A stretch of 21,130 nucleotides of DNA from Alkalinema sp. CAN_BIN05 (GTDB lineage: Bacteria > Cyanobacteriota > Cyanobacteriia > Leptolyngbyales > Leptolyngbyaceae): contig JAJAYH010000004.1 of assembly GCA_026786325.1 (NCBI GenBank), positions 1 to 21,130 of the forward strand. The letters run 5' to 3'. Under the pieces are notes generated by a model. The model saw nothing but the letters and a program-made list of their open reading frames with translations, was not told where the DNA came from and did not search any database. The stretch's first letter is position 1, and each line of letters opens with the position of its first letter. The translations under genes were made by a program, and so were the position numbers. Below are positions 15,422 to 21,130 of the stretch, one piece after another.

Positions 15422-15810
15422 TATGCTTTATTGTAGGGCCCCAATCCCTCCAACTCACCCCCAGAAATCCGAATTCACCCTGATTTACCAAGTTAACGAT
15501 CGCATATAGAACATAGATGGATTTTGAGCATGGGTTATGGCACAGCTTTTTTAGGTAACGTAATACTCAATCCTCGTAATGCGATCGCTTGGTACTAGCG
15601 TGGAAAATTGCTGAATCAATTGAGGCAACCTACTTTGGCGGTTGAAAGTCTGAATTATGCCACCAGTTTATAACCCAATTTTTCATCGGCTTGGGTCGAA
15701 AACAGCAAAGCCTGGAAAACAATCGGAGAACCGATCGCTGCCCAGGCTGCACTTAAAGAAGCTCAGAAATTAGACGCTGAATTCTGAATTGTAGATAGTG
15801 TCTTTAAAAA
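15422..15810. other. 389-bp gap holding a TPR gene remnant
   Basis: No intact gene is present. From 15530 to 15787 one plus-strand frame encodes tetratricopeptide-like sequence with two internal stops (separate entry). Bases 15422-15529 hold no recognised feature; they should include the glutaredoxin promoter. Confidence 0.6.
15530..15787 (+). pseudogene. Remnant of a tetratricopeptide-repeat protein gene (two in-frame stops)
   Basis: One frame from ATG 15530 to TGA 15785-15787 reads as TPR protein, interrupted by TAG at 15596-15598 and TAA at 15671-15673. The sense stretches are ILNPRNAIAWY, then RGKLLNQLRQPTLAVESL followed by NYATSL, then PNFSSAWVENSKAWKTIG followed by EPIAAQAALKEAQKLDAEF. 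The two A-W pairs are exactly 34 residues apart, the TPR period, with Ala and Pro at the expected consensus positions. Each stop replaces a single codon in an otherwise continuous frame; CAG and CAA would each become these stops by one C-to-T change. The upstream part of the gene is missing, so this is the 3' end of a longer TPR gene or a decayed small one. Confidence 0.7.
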
Positions 15811-16656
15811 TCAACCTGCTGCCCGAGACATCAATACCGGACAAGTCGCATGGGTCCGCACGTAATCTGAAAGGGACGATCCCAAGAGACGATCGATGTC
15901 GGGTAGATTGCGACCGATGGATGGCCGACGATCGGGGGAACCCAGTAATAACAAATCAGTGCGAGTTTCTTCGGCAATTCGACAAATCGTTTCGCCCGCT
16001 TTCCCGGTTCCCACAAAGCAACGGCAATCAATGCCATAGCGTTTTACTTCAACTAATGCGGCTGAAAGAACAGGGTCTCGTTCTGCTGCTGCACCGGATG
16101 ATTCTGCTTTTGCATTTGGATCGATGTGAACTAAATTTAGCTTACTTTCAGGCATATCTCTTAATAAGAATAATGCCAAATTCAAGCTTTTCTTAGACAT
16201 TTCTGACTTGTCCATCGCAACTGTAACGCGCTGGATTGGACGTATGTACAGATCATCTTTTACTAACAGCATTGGGCGCGGCGAAAGCTGAAATACATAC
16301 TGACTAACAGAGTTCTCAAAAATAGATAACAGGCGGCTCTTCGTGCCCCGAGATCCCATAATAATCAGGTCGGTATCGATTTCTTCTGCAACTTCGCACA
16401 CTACTAACTTCGGATCGCCTGACCGCATGACCACTGAAACGTTCTCGGGGTCAAGCTTCAACCGATCGATGGCCGCTTGTACGAGTATGGTTCCTTCTTC
16501 AGTCTTGGCCTCCATTTGCATTGCCGTAATCTGAGGCGGGACCACATGTAAAATTGTCACCATGGCACGACGAATCGATGGAATGGCCATTAATGCCTGA
16601 AGCATTTCTTCAGAATGTCCGGTTCCGGAATCGGCGAGAAGGATTCTTTCGATCAT
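15811..16656 (-). CDS. Universal stress protein with two USP domains
   Basis: The 281-aa protein has tandem UspA domains. Domain 1 (about 1-133) runs from ERILLADSGTGHSEEML through TDLIIMGSRGTKSRLL to a PMLLVKD strand. Domain 2 (about 140-281) runs from QRVTVAMDKSEMSKKSLN through DLLLLGSPDRRP and LLGSSLSDYVRTHATCPVL. The nucleotide-binding loop G-2x-G-9x-G(S/T) is only partly kept: domain 1 has GSRG but ENS instead of GS/T, and domain 2 has an insertion before LLGSS. ATP binding by either domain is therefore uncertain. ATG 16656 is the start, and a 449-bp AT-rich control region lies upstream. It is the sole gene of its unit. Confidence 0.93.
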   Translation of the reverse strand: MIERILLADSGTGHSEEMLQALMAIPSIRRAMVTILHVVPPQITAMQMEAKTEEGTILVQAAIDRLKLDPENVSVVMRSGDPKLVVCEVAEEIDTDLIIMGSRGTKSRLLSIFENSVSQYVFQLSPRPMLLVKDDLYIRPIQRVTVAMDKSEMSKKSLNLALFLLRDMPESKLNLVHIDPNAKAESSGAAAERDPVLSAALVEVKRYGIDCRCFVGTGKAGETICRIAEETRTDLLLLGSPDRRPSIGRNLPDIDRLLGSSLSDYVRTHATCPVLMSRAAG

Positions 16657-17105
16657 GTTGTATTACCTCACAAAGAGACTAGATAAATGAGTTGGGTGCA
16701 GTGATATTTAATGCTAATTAAATATTTTTAATGTTAGCTTTGTTAAGTTTGTTAAACAGAACATCTGAAATTAAACTAGTTATGTAAATTTTCCTATTCC
16801 TCTAATATAGGTCAGCAAAGTGTCAGTTGGTATGAAAAAACGATCGAATTATCAACTTGTAACATGAATAAATCTCTATACTTATGGCCTTATTTTAAGA
16901 ACTTGTAATGTTTGAGATAATTTCTGAAGGACATTATTTTGAAATATTACAAAAACTGCAAGAGTTTGGAGAGATTTATATCAAAACAATACCGACTGGG
17001 ACAGTTTGATGAGAATTAATGAGAACTTCGATTTATAATTCTTGACAGCCGATCGTAAGATTAAAGCCCGATCGGATGCTTGAAATGTAACCCAAGATAT
17101 AACGT
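16657..17105. other. AT-rich divergent intergenic region, 449 bp
   Basis: This region separates the universal stress protein (minus) from the thioesterase (plus) and must hold both promoters. It is markedly AT-rich at 16700-17040. TTGACA at 17042-17047 lacks a matching -10 at normal spacing. A 33-codon ORF (16908-17009) is described as a finding only. No RNA gene was recognised. Confidence 0.4.
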
Positions 17106-17573
17106 ATGGTAAATCCGCTTCCTAGTAGTAGTGCCCTTGCCCGAACGCATTGGTCATCCCAAGATTGGTTTGAATATCCGGTGAAGGTCCATCCGCACCA
17201 TACTGATTATGCTGGAGTAGTGTGGCATGGCACGTACCTCACCTGGATGGAGGAAGCCCGTGTGGAGGCGTTGCGATCGTTGGGAATTGAGTATGCAGAT
17301 TTGGTTGCGATGGGGTGTGAGTTACCTGTGGTAGATTTGTCAATTCGTTATCATCGATCGTTGAAGATGGGTGCGGAAGCCATTGTCCGGACGCGCATGA
17401 TGGAAATGCATGGTATCCGAATTAATTGGGAATATGAAATTCAATCGATCGATCGCACCATTATCCATGTGACGGCTCAGGTGACGCTTGTGGCGGTTGA
17501 TATTGTGAAGGGTAAAATTCTTCGTCAACTTCCAGCGGAAATCAAAGATGCACTAAAACGAACTCGGAGTTAA
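17106..17573 (+). CDS. Hot-dog-fold acyl-CoA thioesterase (YbgC/FcbC type)
   Basis: The 155-aa protein matches the 4-hydroxybenzoyl-CoA thioesterase-like group of hot-dog enzymes. The catalytic segment TDYAGVVWHGTYLTWMEEAR (33-52) supplies Asp 34, His 41 and the Glu pair at 49-50. ELPVVDLSIRYHRSLKMG and the closing TAQVTLVAVD strand follow the family. The substrate could be a short acyl-CoA or DHNA-CoA of phylloquinone synthesis, but the gene is not near men genes, so I do not assign it. The first 22 residues precede the domain. Its TAA (17571-17573) overlaps the stop of the convergent small membrane gene. Confidence 0.88.
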   Translation: MVNPLPSSSALARTHWSSQDWFEYPVKVHPHHTDYAGVVWHGTYLTWMEEARVEALRSLGIEYADLVAMGCELPVVDLSIRYHRSLKMGAEAIVRTRMMEMHGIRINWEYEIQSIDRTIIHVTAQVTLVAVDIVKGKILRQLPAEIKDALKRTRS

Positions 17574-17761
17574 GACTTAAAGATCGTCTTCAATAGATTT
17601 GTAAAGACTTCCCCAACTCTGATGTTTAATACGAATTGCATGACAAAGATTGCGAGTGCAATGAAAAATGCAGTTTTAACGGTCATTTTGATGACATTGA
17701 TCAAAATAGTGAAAACGATGAAGGTAATGACGATCGCGCCCAGAATTACGACAATATTCAT
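17570..17761 (-). CDS. Small membrane protein, 63 aa
   Basis: An almost entirely hydrophobic peptide with two probable membrane segments, IVVILGAIVITFIVFTILI (3-21) and TAFFIALAIFVMQFVLNI (30-47), joined by a short basic turn and ending in an amphipathic tail (NLLKTIFKS). No named family is recognised; similar short membrane proteins seem familiar from cyanobacteria, but this was not searched. ATG 17761 lacks an evident Shine-Dalgarno. The TAA shares bases with the stop of the convergent thioesterase gene (TTAA at 17570-17573). Confidence 0.6.
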   Translation of the reverse strand: MNIVVILGAIVITFIVFTILINVIKMTVKTAFFIALAIFVMQFVLNIRVGEVFTNLLKTIFKS

Positions 17762-17901
17762 GACAGTTGTTCAAATAGGTGTTGTGTGATGTTTTATTGT
17801 AGTCGATGAGATGAAACTAATCAGCGATCGATGAAAAGATGAGAATATTGAATTAAGAATCGATCGCTTCATTCAACAATTAATTAATTAATGCTTAATA
17901 C

Positions 17902-17946
17902 AATTGTAAGTGCCTTAGGAATAGTGATTTAAAGGCACTTACAATT
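17902..17946. terminator. Perfect 15-bp inverted repeat, terminator-like
   Basis: AATTGTAAGTGCCTT (17902-17916) and AAGGCACTTACAATT (17932-17946) are exact reverse complements around a 15-nt loop. It lies in the 282-bp gap downstream of the minus-strand creatininase gene and upstream of the 63-aa membrane gene. On the minus strand it is followed by AT-rich sequence, so it may end the creatininase transcript. A transposon-derived repeat is an alternative. Confidence 0.55.
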
Positions 17947-18024
17947 CATTGATTCAATCGTCCATGCCATAGACCACCCGTGAATAAATTTGAACAACTA
18001 CAGGCGGCGTATATGCTCATTAAT

Positions 18025-18057
18025 CTCTACTCTGCGGCTAGCTCTACTCTGCGGCTA
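18025..18057. repeat. Tandem 17-bp duplication at the 3' end of the creatininase gene
   Basis: CTCTACTCTGCGGCTA occurs at 18025-18040 and again at 18042-18057, a period of 17 bp. The second copy encodes the last codons and TAG stop (18044-18046) of the minus-strand gene; the first lies just beyond the stop, shifted in frame. Confidence 0.8.
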
Positions 18058-18790
18058 AAAACTCTAAATAGGATTTTGTCGTTTCTTCAACAGAAATGTC
18101 ATAGAAACGCTTTCCATGTTCAGGCGTGGCTAGTGCAGGATTAGAACCCATACGGCCATCGGGAAATCGACGACGGAAATCGACAGCGCCGTAAATCTTA
18201 TGACCGCTGGGCGCACTCGGGTCGAACTCCACCGACTTAATTGACTCCGGGTAGATATACTGAGTCAGCGCCACCTCACTGGGTGTTGCGTGGGAGCCTT
18301 CGCAGTCTCCGTAGAGTTCCTTGGCGAGCCGATACACGCCGCCGCCCATGAACCAGTTGCTAACAACACATTGCACCTGATCAGCCTCCTCAATGCGCAA
18401 TTCTGCCAAATGTTCATAACACTCTGAGAACGCGGCTTTCATCACGGCGATGTTTCCACCATGACCATTAATAAAGAAAAACTTGCGAAATCCCGCCTTC
18501 GAGAGCGTCGTCACATAGTCTCGTAGCATCAAAATCATCGTGCTAGGTTTCAAACTCATGCTACCGGGAAAGGCCGTGTGATGCAGCGCCATACCGACAT
18601 TAATGGTTGGCCCAACGATCGCCCCTGTTTTCTCCCCAACGCCCTTAGCAATAGCTTCAGCACAAATAGTATCAGTGCCAATCAAGCCATTGGGACCATG
18701 TTGCTCAGTGGATCCGATGGGTAAAATAATGCCCTTAGAGGTTTCAAGATAAGCCTCTACTTCTTGCCAAGTCGAAAGGTGAAGCAGCAT
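18044..18790 (-). CDS. Creatininase/creatinine amidohydrolase family protein
   Basis: The 248-aa protein is a metal-dependent amidohydrolase of the creatininase family, which includes creatininase, formamide hydrolases of riboflavin/F420 biosynthesis and MftE-type peptidases. Metal ligands are visible in PIGSTEQHGPNGLIGTDT (Glu 29, His 31, Asp 40), INGHGGN (His 110) and EGSHATPSE (Glu 172). Length and order are typical. Creatinine itself is an unlikely substrate in a cyanobacterium; the true one is unknown. ATG 18790 has no clear ribosome binding site. The start faces btpA across 147 bp. The 3' end was tandemly duplicated (17-bp period) just at the stop codon. Confidence 0.92.
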   Translation of the reverse strand: MLLHLSTWQEVEAYLETSKGIILPIGSTEQHGPNGLIGTDTICAEAIAKGVGEKTGAIVGPTINVGMALHHTAFPGSMSLKPSTMILMLRDYVTTLSKAGFRKFFFINGHGGNIAVMKAAFSECYEHLAELRIEEADQVQCVVSNWFMGGGVYRLAKELYGDCEGSHATPSEVALTQYIYPESIKSVEFDPSAPSGHKIYGAVDFRRRFPDGRMGSNPALATPEHGKRFYDISVEETTKSYLEFLAAE

Positions 18791-18937
18791 AAAATTTTGT
18801 CATCCATCAAGGTCGTATTCATCTCATCCTAAACCGACGAACATTTTTCGGTAAGATAGATTCTGCTTTAAAACGCCGTCTAAAAACGCCGACCTAGCCA
18901 AAACGATCGCTGTTATCCCATTCCGAGTTAAATTCCC
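18791..18937. promoter_or_regulatory. Divergent promoter region of creatininase-family gene and btpA
   Basis: The 147-bp gap must carry both promoters. AAAACGCCG occurs twice in the same direction at 18871-18879 and 18884-18892. TAAGAT at 18853-18858 could be a -10 for btpA, but no good -35 is in place. Confidence 0.35.
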
Positions 18938-19729
18938 GTGGACTTAAAACAGATTTTCAAAACTCAGACTCCTATTATTGGGGTCGTGCATCTACTGCCT
19001 TTACCGACATCTCCGCGCTGGGGAGGCAGTCTCAAGACCGTTCTCGATCGTGCGGAACAAGAAGCTACGGCTCTCGCATCGGGCGGCGTTGATGGCATCA
19101 TTGTTGAGAATTTTTTTGATGCGCCCTTTCCAAAAGATCAAGTGGATCCGGCTGTTGTGAGTGCCATGACGATCGCGGTCCAACGGTTACAGCATCTAGT
19201 CACGTTGCCGATCGGGATTAACGTGCTGCGAAATGACGCGAGAAGTGCCATTGCGATCGCGACTTGTACCGATGCGCAATTCATTCGGGTAAATGTGTGG
19301 AGCGGGGCTATGGTGACAGACCAAGGCATTATTGAAGGCCGCGCCCATGAACTGATGCGCTATCGCCGTGAACTGGGTAGCGATATCAAAATTTTTGCAG
19401 ATGTCTTGGTAAAACATGCCCAGCCATTGAGTACGTCTGATTTAGTTACAGCGATTCATGACACCGTTCATCGAGGTCTTGCGGATGCTGTGATTATTTC
19501 AGGTTCAGCCACGGGACATCCTCCGGATATGGATCAGGTGAAACTCGCCAAAGAAACGGCTGGCGAAACTCCTGTCTTGATTGGTAGTGGTGCGGATTGG
19601 CAGAACGCGGCCCAATTTATGAGAATTTCTGACGGTATTATTGTCTCCAGTTCTCTTAAGCGCCAAGGAAAACGAGAAAATGCGATCGATCCCAACCGTG
19701 TCAGTCGTTTTGTAGAGATGGCGCAGTGA
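18938..19729 (+). CDS. btpA: Photosystem I biogenesis protein BtpA
   Basis: The 263-aa protein belongs to the BtpA/SgcQ family of TIM-barrel-like proteins. In Synechocystis, BtpA is a peripheral thylakoid membrane protein needed to stabilise photosystem I reaction-centre proteins, notably at low temperature. Family blocks are IGVVHLLPLPTSPRWGG (13-30), GVDGIIVENFFDAPFPKD, LPIGINVLRNDARSAIAIA, FIRVNVWSGAMVTDQGIIEG, DAVIISGSATGHPPD and PVLIGSGADWQNA. GTG 18938 is the start; no upstream in-frame alternative is better. The last 16 codons and following bases (19683-19743) are duplicated 582 bp downstream, after hicA. Confidence 0.95.
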   Translation: MDLKQIFKTQTPIIGVVHLLPLPTSPRWGGSLKTVLDRAEQEATALASGGVDGIIVENFFDAPFPKDQVDPAVVSAMTIAVQRLQHLVTLPIGINVLRNDARSAIAIATCTDAQFIRVNVWSGAMVTDQGIIEGRAHELMRYRRELGSDIKIFADVLVKHAQPLSTSDLVTAIHDTVHRGLADAVIISGSATGHPPDMDQVKLAKETAGETPVLIGSGADWQNAAQFMRISDGIIVSSSLKRQGKRENAIDPNRVSRFVEMAQ

Positions 19730-19743
19730 ATTCGGGGCGATCG
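19683..19743 (+). repeat. 61-bp direct repeat, copy 1 (btpA 3' end)
   Basis: This segment covers the end of btpA (encoding IDPNRVSRFVEMAQ and stop) plus 14 bases after it. It matches 20265-20325 at 56 of 61 positions. With copy 2 it brackets the hicBA pair like attachment sites or an insertion duplication. Confidence 0.9.
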
Positions 19744-19750
19744 CAAACGG

Positions 19751-19756
19751 TATGAT
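19751..19756 (+). promoter_or_regulatory. Candidate -10 box for hicBA
   Basis: TATGAT, followed by AAAAGAG, lies 63 bp before the hicB start and just after repeat copy 1. No good -35 is seen, since the matching position (19728-19733) falls inside the repeat. Only weakly supported. Confidence 0.3.
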
Positions 19757-19819
19757 AAAAGAGAGAATCTTGGGTAAAAGCACTATCACAAATTTTGTCA
19801 TAAATTTTAGAAGAGTCCT

Positions 19820-20023
19820 ATGAATTTAAACCTAGAAATTGAGCAGGAAACTGATGGACGGTGGATTGCTGAGGTTACGAATTTACCGGGTGTGATGGTG
19901 TATGGAGAAAGTTCTGCTGATGCGATCGCTAAAGTTAAAGCACTAGCGCTGCGGGTTCTGGCGGATCAACTTGAACATGGAGATCTAATTGTTGAACCTA
20001 TTTCATTTGGTTTGGCGGCGTGA
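19820..20023 (+). CDS. hicB: HicB-family antitoxin
   Basis: The 67-aa protein is a short HicB antitoxin with the partial RNase-H-like fold: LNLEIEQETDGRWIAEV, LPGVMVYGESSADAI and KALALRVLADQLEHGD. No C-terminal helix-turn-helix or ribbon-helix-helix DNA-binding domain is present, so autoregulation through this protein is doubtful. It precedes the toxin, and the frames overlap by 4 nt (GTGA at 20020-20023), indicating coupled expression. AAGAG lies 6 nt upstream of the ATG. The pair is bracketed by duplicated btpA 3' sequence. Confidence 0.92.
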   Translation: MNLNLEIEQETDGRWIAEVTNLPGVMVYGESSADAIAKVKALALRVLADQLEHGDLIVEPISFGLAA

Positions 20024-20235
20024 GTGAATGGAAATCGACTAAATCAAAGAAAGTTTTGTCTGTGCTGAAAAAGATTGGCTGGTCAGTCAAACGCCAGAGA
20101 GGATCGCACATTACCCTGGAGCGTGAAGGATGGGCAGATGTGGTTTTTGCTTTTCATGCTGCGGGGGATGAGATTGGCGGGCGAATGTTAGCAAGGATGG
20201 CGAAAAATACTGGACTTACGCCAGAAGATTTATAA
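20020..20235 (+). CDS. hicA: HicA-family mRNA interferase toxin
   Basis: The 71-aa toxin has the double-stranded-RNA-binding-like HicA (YcfA) fold, which cleaves mRNA when free of HicB. KKVLSVLKKIGWSVKRQRGSH (residues 10-30) leads to the catalytic His 30 in GSHITL. VVFAFHAAGDEIGGRMLARM and the final TGLTPEDL fit the family. The start is GTG 20020, overlapping the hicB TGA. All key residues are present, so it should be active. Antitoxin-first order differs from the classic hicAB arrangement but is common. Confidence 0.92.
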   Translation: MSEWKSTKSKKVLSVLKKIGWSVKRQRGSHITLEREGWADVVFAFHAAGDEIGGRMLARMAKNTGLTPEDL

Positions 20236-20264
20236 GCTGATCTCATTTATTGTTAGTCTTACGA

Positions 20265-20325
20265 CGATCGATCCCAACCGTGTCAATCGTTTTGTTGAAA
20301 TAGCGCAGTGAGTTCGGGGCGATCG
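20265..20325 (+). repeat. 61-bp direct repeat, copy 2 (btpA C-terminus remnant after hicA)
   Basis: It matches 19683-19743 with five mismatches. In the btpA frame it reads IDPNRVNRFVEIAQ and stop; two of four coding differences are silent and two are conservative (Ser to Asn, Met to Ile). That pattern suggests it derives from a functional btpA allele. No further btpA sequence precedes it. Confidence 0.9.
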
Positions 20326-20344
20326 ATCGTCGAAACGAACGATC
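20325..20344. terminator. Hairpin between hicA and the small minus-strand gene
   Basis: GATCGTCG (20325-20332) pairs with CGAACGATC (20336-20344), with one bulged base and an AAA loop. It lies at the end of repeat copy 2 between convergent genes. It is a weak terminator candidate. Confidence 0.35.
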
Positions 20345-20361
20345 CTTCAATCTTGAGATGA

Positions 20362-20538
20362 TTAGATCTCTTCGGGTTCTATGCCTTGATCGATCCAAGT
20401 ATCAATACCTACTTTCACAAGATTTTCCGTTGCAGCGGACCATTCTTTTTCATTAATGGTGGTTTGGAATACGGCTTTTTTTCCATGACCGATGCGTTCA
20501 ATTGAATGACCTCGATAGGTATAGGCTGACTTTGCCAT
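20362..20538 (-). CDS. Small hypothetical protein, 58 aa
   Basis: ATG at 20536-20538 to TAA at 20362-20364 encodes a soluble, protein-like 58-residue product beginning MAKSAYTYRGHSIERI and ending with WIDQGIEPEEI. GGAG lies 4 nt before the ATG. Composition is balanced, with an aromatic/basic N-terminal half (YTYRGHSIERIGHGKKAVFQ) and a helical C-terminal half. No family is recognised and no catalytic motif is visible. It sits between the hicBA repeat and the CysQ-like gene, on the same strand as the latter, which ends 126 bp upstream of this start. Confidence 0.7.
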   Translation of the reverse strand: MAKSAYTYRGHSIERIGHGKKAVFQTTINEKEWSAATENLVKVGIDTWIDQGIEPEEI

Positions 20539-20664
20539 GATTCTCCATCCATTGCAGTGATAGTACTAGCATAATTGAGAACCACCCTTTTGAAGAGTAT
20601 TTATGCCGATCGTCCTACTGCCTATTTCTCCAACATCTCCTTAGTGTCATGACAATCAGAAAGG

Positions 20665-21130
20665 CTATTGTTGAGACGTTATGTTGAGGAGATGACAGAT
20701 TTCTTCATGACAGATACCGTTGCTCGCAATAATTCCATTCCATTGATTTACATCTTCGCGATTGTACAGAATTAAACTACCGTCAAAGTACGTAAGCTTT
20801 CCGCCCGCTTCAGTGAGAATGAGTTCTGGTGCCGCAAAATCCCAGTCTTTTGGAGCTGTCTTTCCAGGGATTGAAAGGTAGAGGTCTGCATCTTGTTCTA
20901 CGATCGCCGCTAGTTTGCATCCTATGCCGCCCATCCTTCTTTGTGTGGAGATTTCCAAAATGTTGATAAATTCTTCTAATTTCGCGCCCCGATGATTTCG
21001 ACTAGTAACAATCGTCATCTCCGATCGATTCGATCGGGTTGAGACTCTTGCTCGGTTACGATTTCCGGCATTATCTTCAACCCAAGTTCCATTTCCAACC
21101 ATTGCACTATAAAGTTTGCCTTGTGCTGGA
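20665..21130 (-). CDS. 3'(2'),5'-bisphosphate nucleotidase (CysQ)/inositol monophosphatase family, partial
   Basis: This is the C-terminal part of a gene whose 5' end lies beyond the right edge. The frame stays open to 21130, adding PAQGKLYSA before the internal Met at 21102. Family motifs are PAQGKLYSAMVGNGTW and KDWDFAAPELILTEAGGKLT, with the metal/substrate-binding W-D-x-A-A followed by EAGG. Cyanobacterial members hydrolyse PAP, a product of sulfate assimilation, or inositol/fructose phosphates; the N-terminal metal motif that would help decide is outside the window. The C-terminus (CHEEICHLLNITSQQ) looks complete, with TAA or similar stop at 20665. Confidence 0.87.
   Translation of the reverse strand, partial: PAQGKLYSAMVGNGTWVEDNAGNRNRARVSTRSNRSEMTIVTSRNHRGAKLEEFINILEISTQRRMGGIGCKLAAIVEQDADLYLSIPGKTAPKDWDFAAPELILTEAGGKLTYFDGSLILYNREDVNQWNGIIASNGICHEEICHLLNITSQQ

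Noticed and set aside
15798..16196. 132-codon plus-strand ORF
   Set aside because: It is antisense to the universal stress protein, with no recognisable domain.
17042..17047. TTGACA as a thioesterase -35 box
   Set aside because: No acceptable -10 hexamer occurs 16-18 bp downstream.
17942..18043. Short minus-strand ORF downstream of the creatininase gene
   Set aside because: About 24 codons, with no ribosome binding site or recognisable motif.
1..21130. The many CGATCG/GCGATCGC palindromes as operators
   Set aside because: They are the HIP1 repeat, spread through coding and intergenic DNA alike, and are better taken as a genome signature.
1..21130. CRISPR array, tRNA or rRNA genes
   Set aside because: No regularly spaced repeats and no T-arm-like GTTCGAATC sequence in a cloverleaf context were found by eye.

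Overview
The window is a stretch of cyanobacterial chromosome. The HIP1 octamer GCGATCGC and its core CGATCG occur throughout. Several gene products belong to families tied to oxygenic photosynthesis: a CpcT/CpeT phycobiliprotein lyase, BtpA (photosystem I biogenesis), a photosystem-II-type S4 protein, oxygen-dependent coproporphyrinogen oxidase HemF and a cyanobacterial-type ClpS. GTG and TTG starts are common. The genus cannot be fixed from the sequence. No tRNA, rRNA, CRISPR array or transposase gene was found.

Layout. 1-760: an Uma2 nuclease gene broken by one in-frame TGA. 758-1931 (minus): clpS followed by a CPBP-family membrane protease. 2255-4495 (plus): a UbiB/ABC1 kinase-like protein and a small membrane protein. 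4751-5530 (minus): the S4 protein. 5602-6135 (plus): an unknown protein with a glycine-rich membrane hairpin. 6179-9171: a divergent membrane cluster, SpoIIM-like on minus, then a multi-pass protein and an RDD protein on plus. 9364-10542: a geranylgeranyl-reductase-family flavoprotein ending inside a large inverted repeat. 10693-11956 (minus): pyrH-frr, overlapping. 12280-13362: hemF, preceded by a 17-codon ORF with a good ribosome binding site. 13604-13966: a STAS anti-sigma antagonist. 13994-15102: a cpcT-like gene and tadA, divergent. 15137-15397 (minus): glutaredoxin. 15530-15787: a TPR gene remnant with two in-frame stops. 15811-16656 (minus): a tandem universal stress protein. 17106-17761: a hot-dog thioesterase converging on a 63-aa membrane protein. 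18044-19729: a creatininase-family amidohydrolase divergent from btpA. 19820-20235: a hicBA toxin-antitoxin pair. 20362-20538 (minus): a 58-aa conserved-looking ORF. 20665 to the right edge (minus): a CysQ/inositol monophosphatase-family gene cut by the window end.

How the genes fit together. Most are housekeeping or photosynthesis-support genes in units of one or two. Tetrapyrrole and pigment functions (hemF, cpcT-like, btpA, the GGR-family enzyme) are interspersed with translation and nucleotide genes (pyrH, frr, tadA) and stress or proteostasis genes (clpS, usp, glutaredoxin). The accessory content is limited to hicBA, the dead Uma2 gene, the dead TPR gene and a few dispersed repeats.

The strongest unusual signal is that hicBA lies between two 61-bp direct repeats (5 mismatches). 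One is the 3' end of btpA including its stop codon; the other, after hicA, still reads as a BtpA C-terminus. This resembles a gene-end insertion that regenerates the host gene, but no recombinase is present. Other points worth a look are the possible leader peptide before hemF, the two genes killed by nonsense codons alone, and the hairpin overlapping the GGR-family stop codon.
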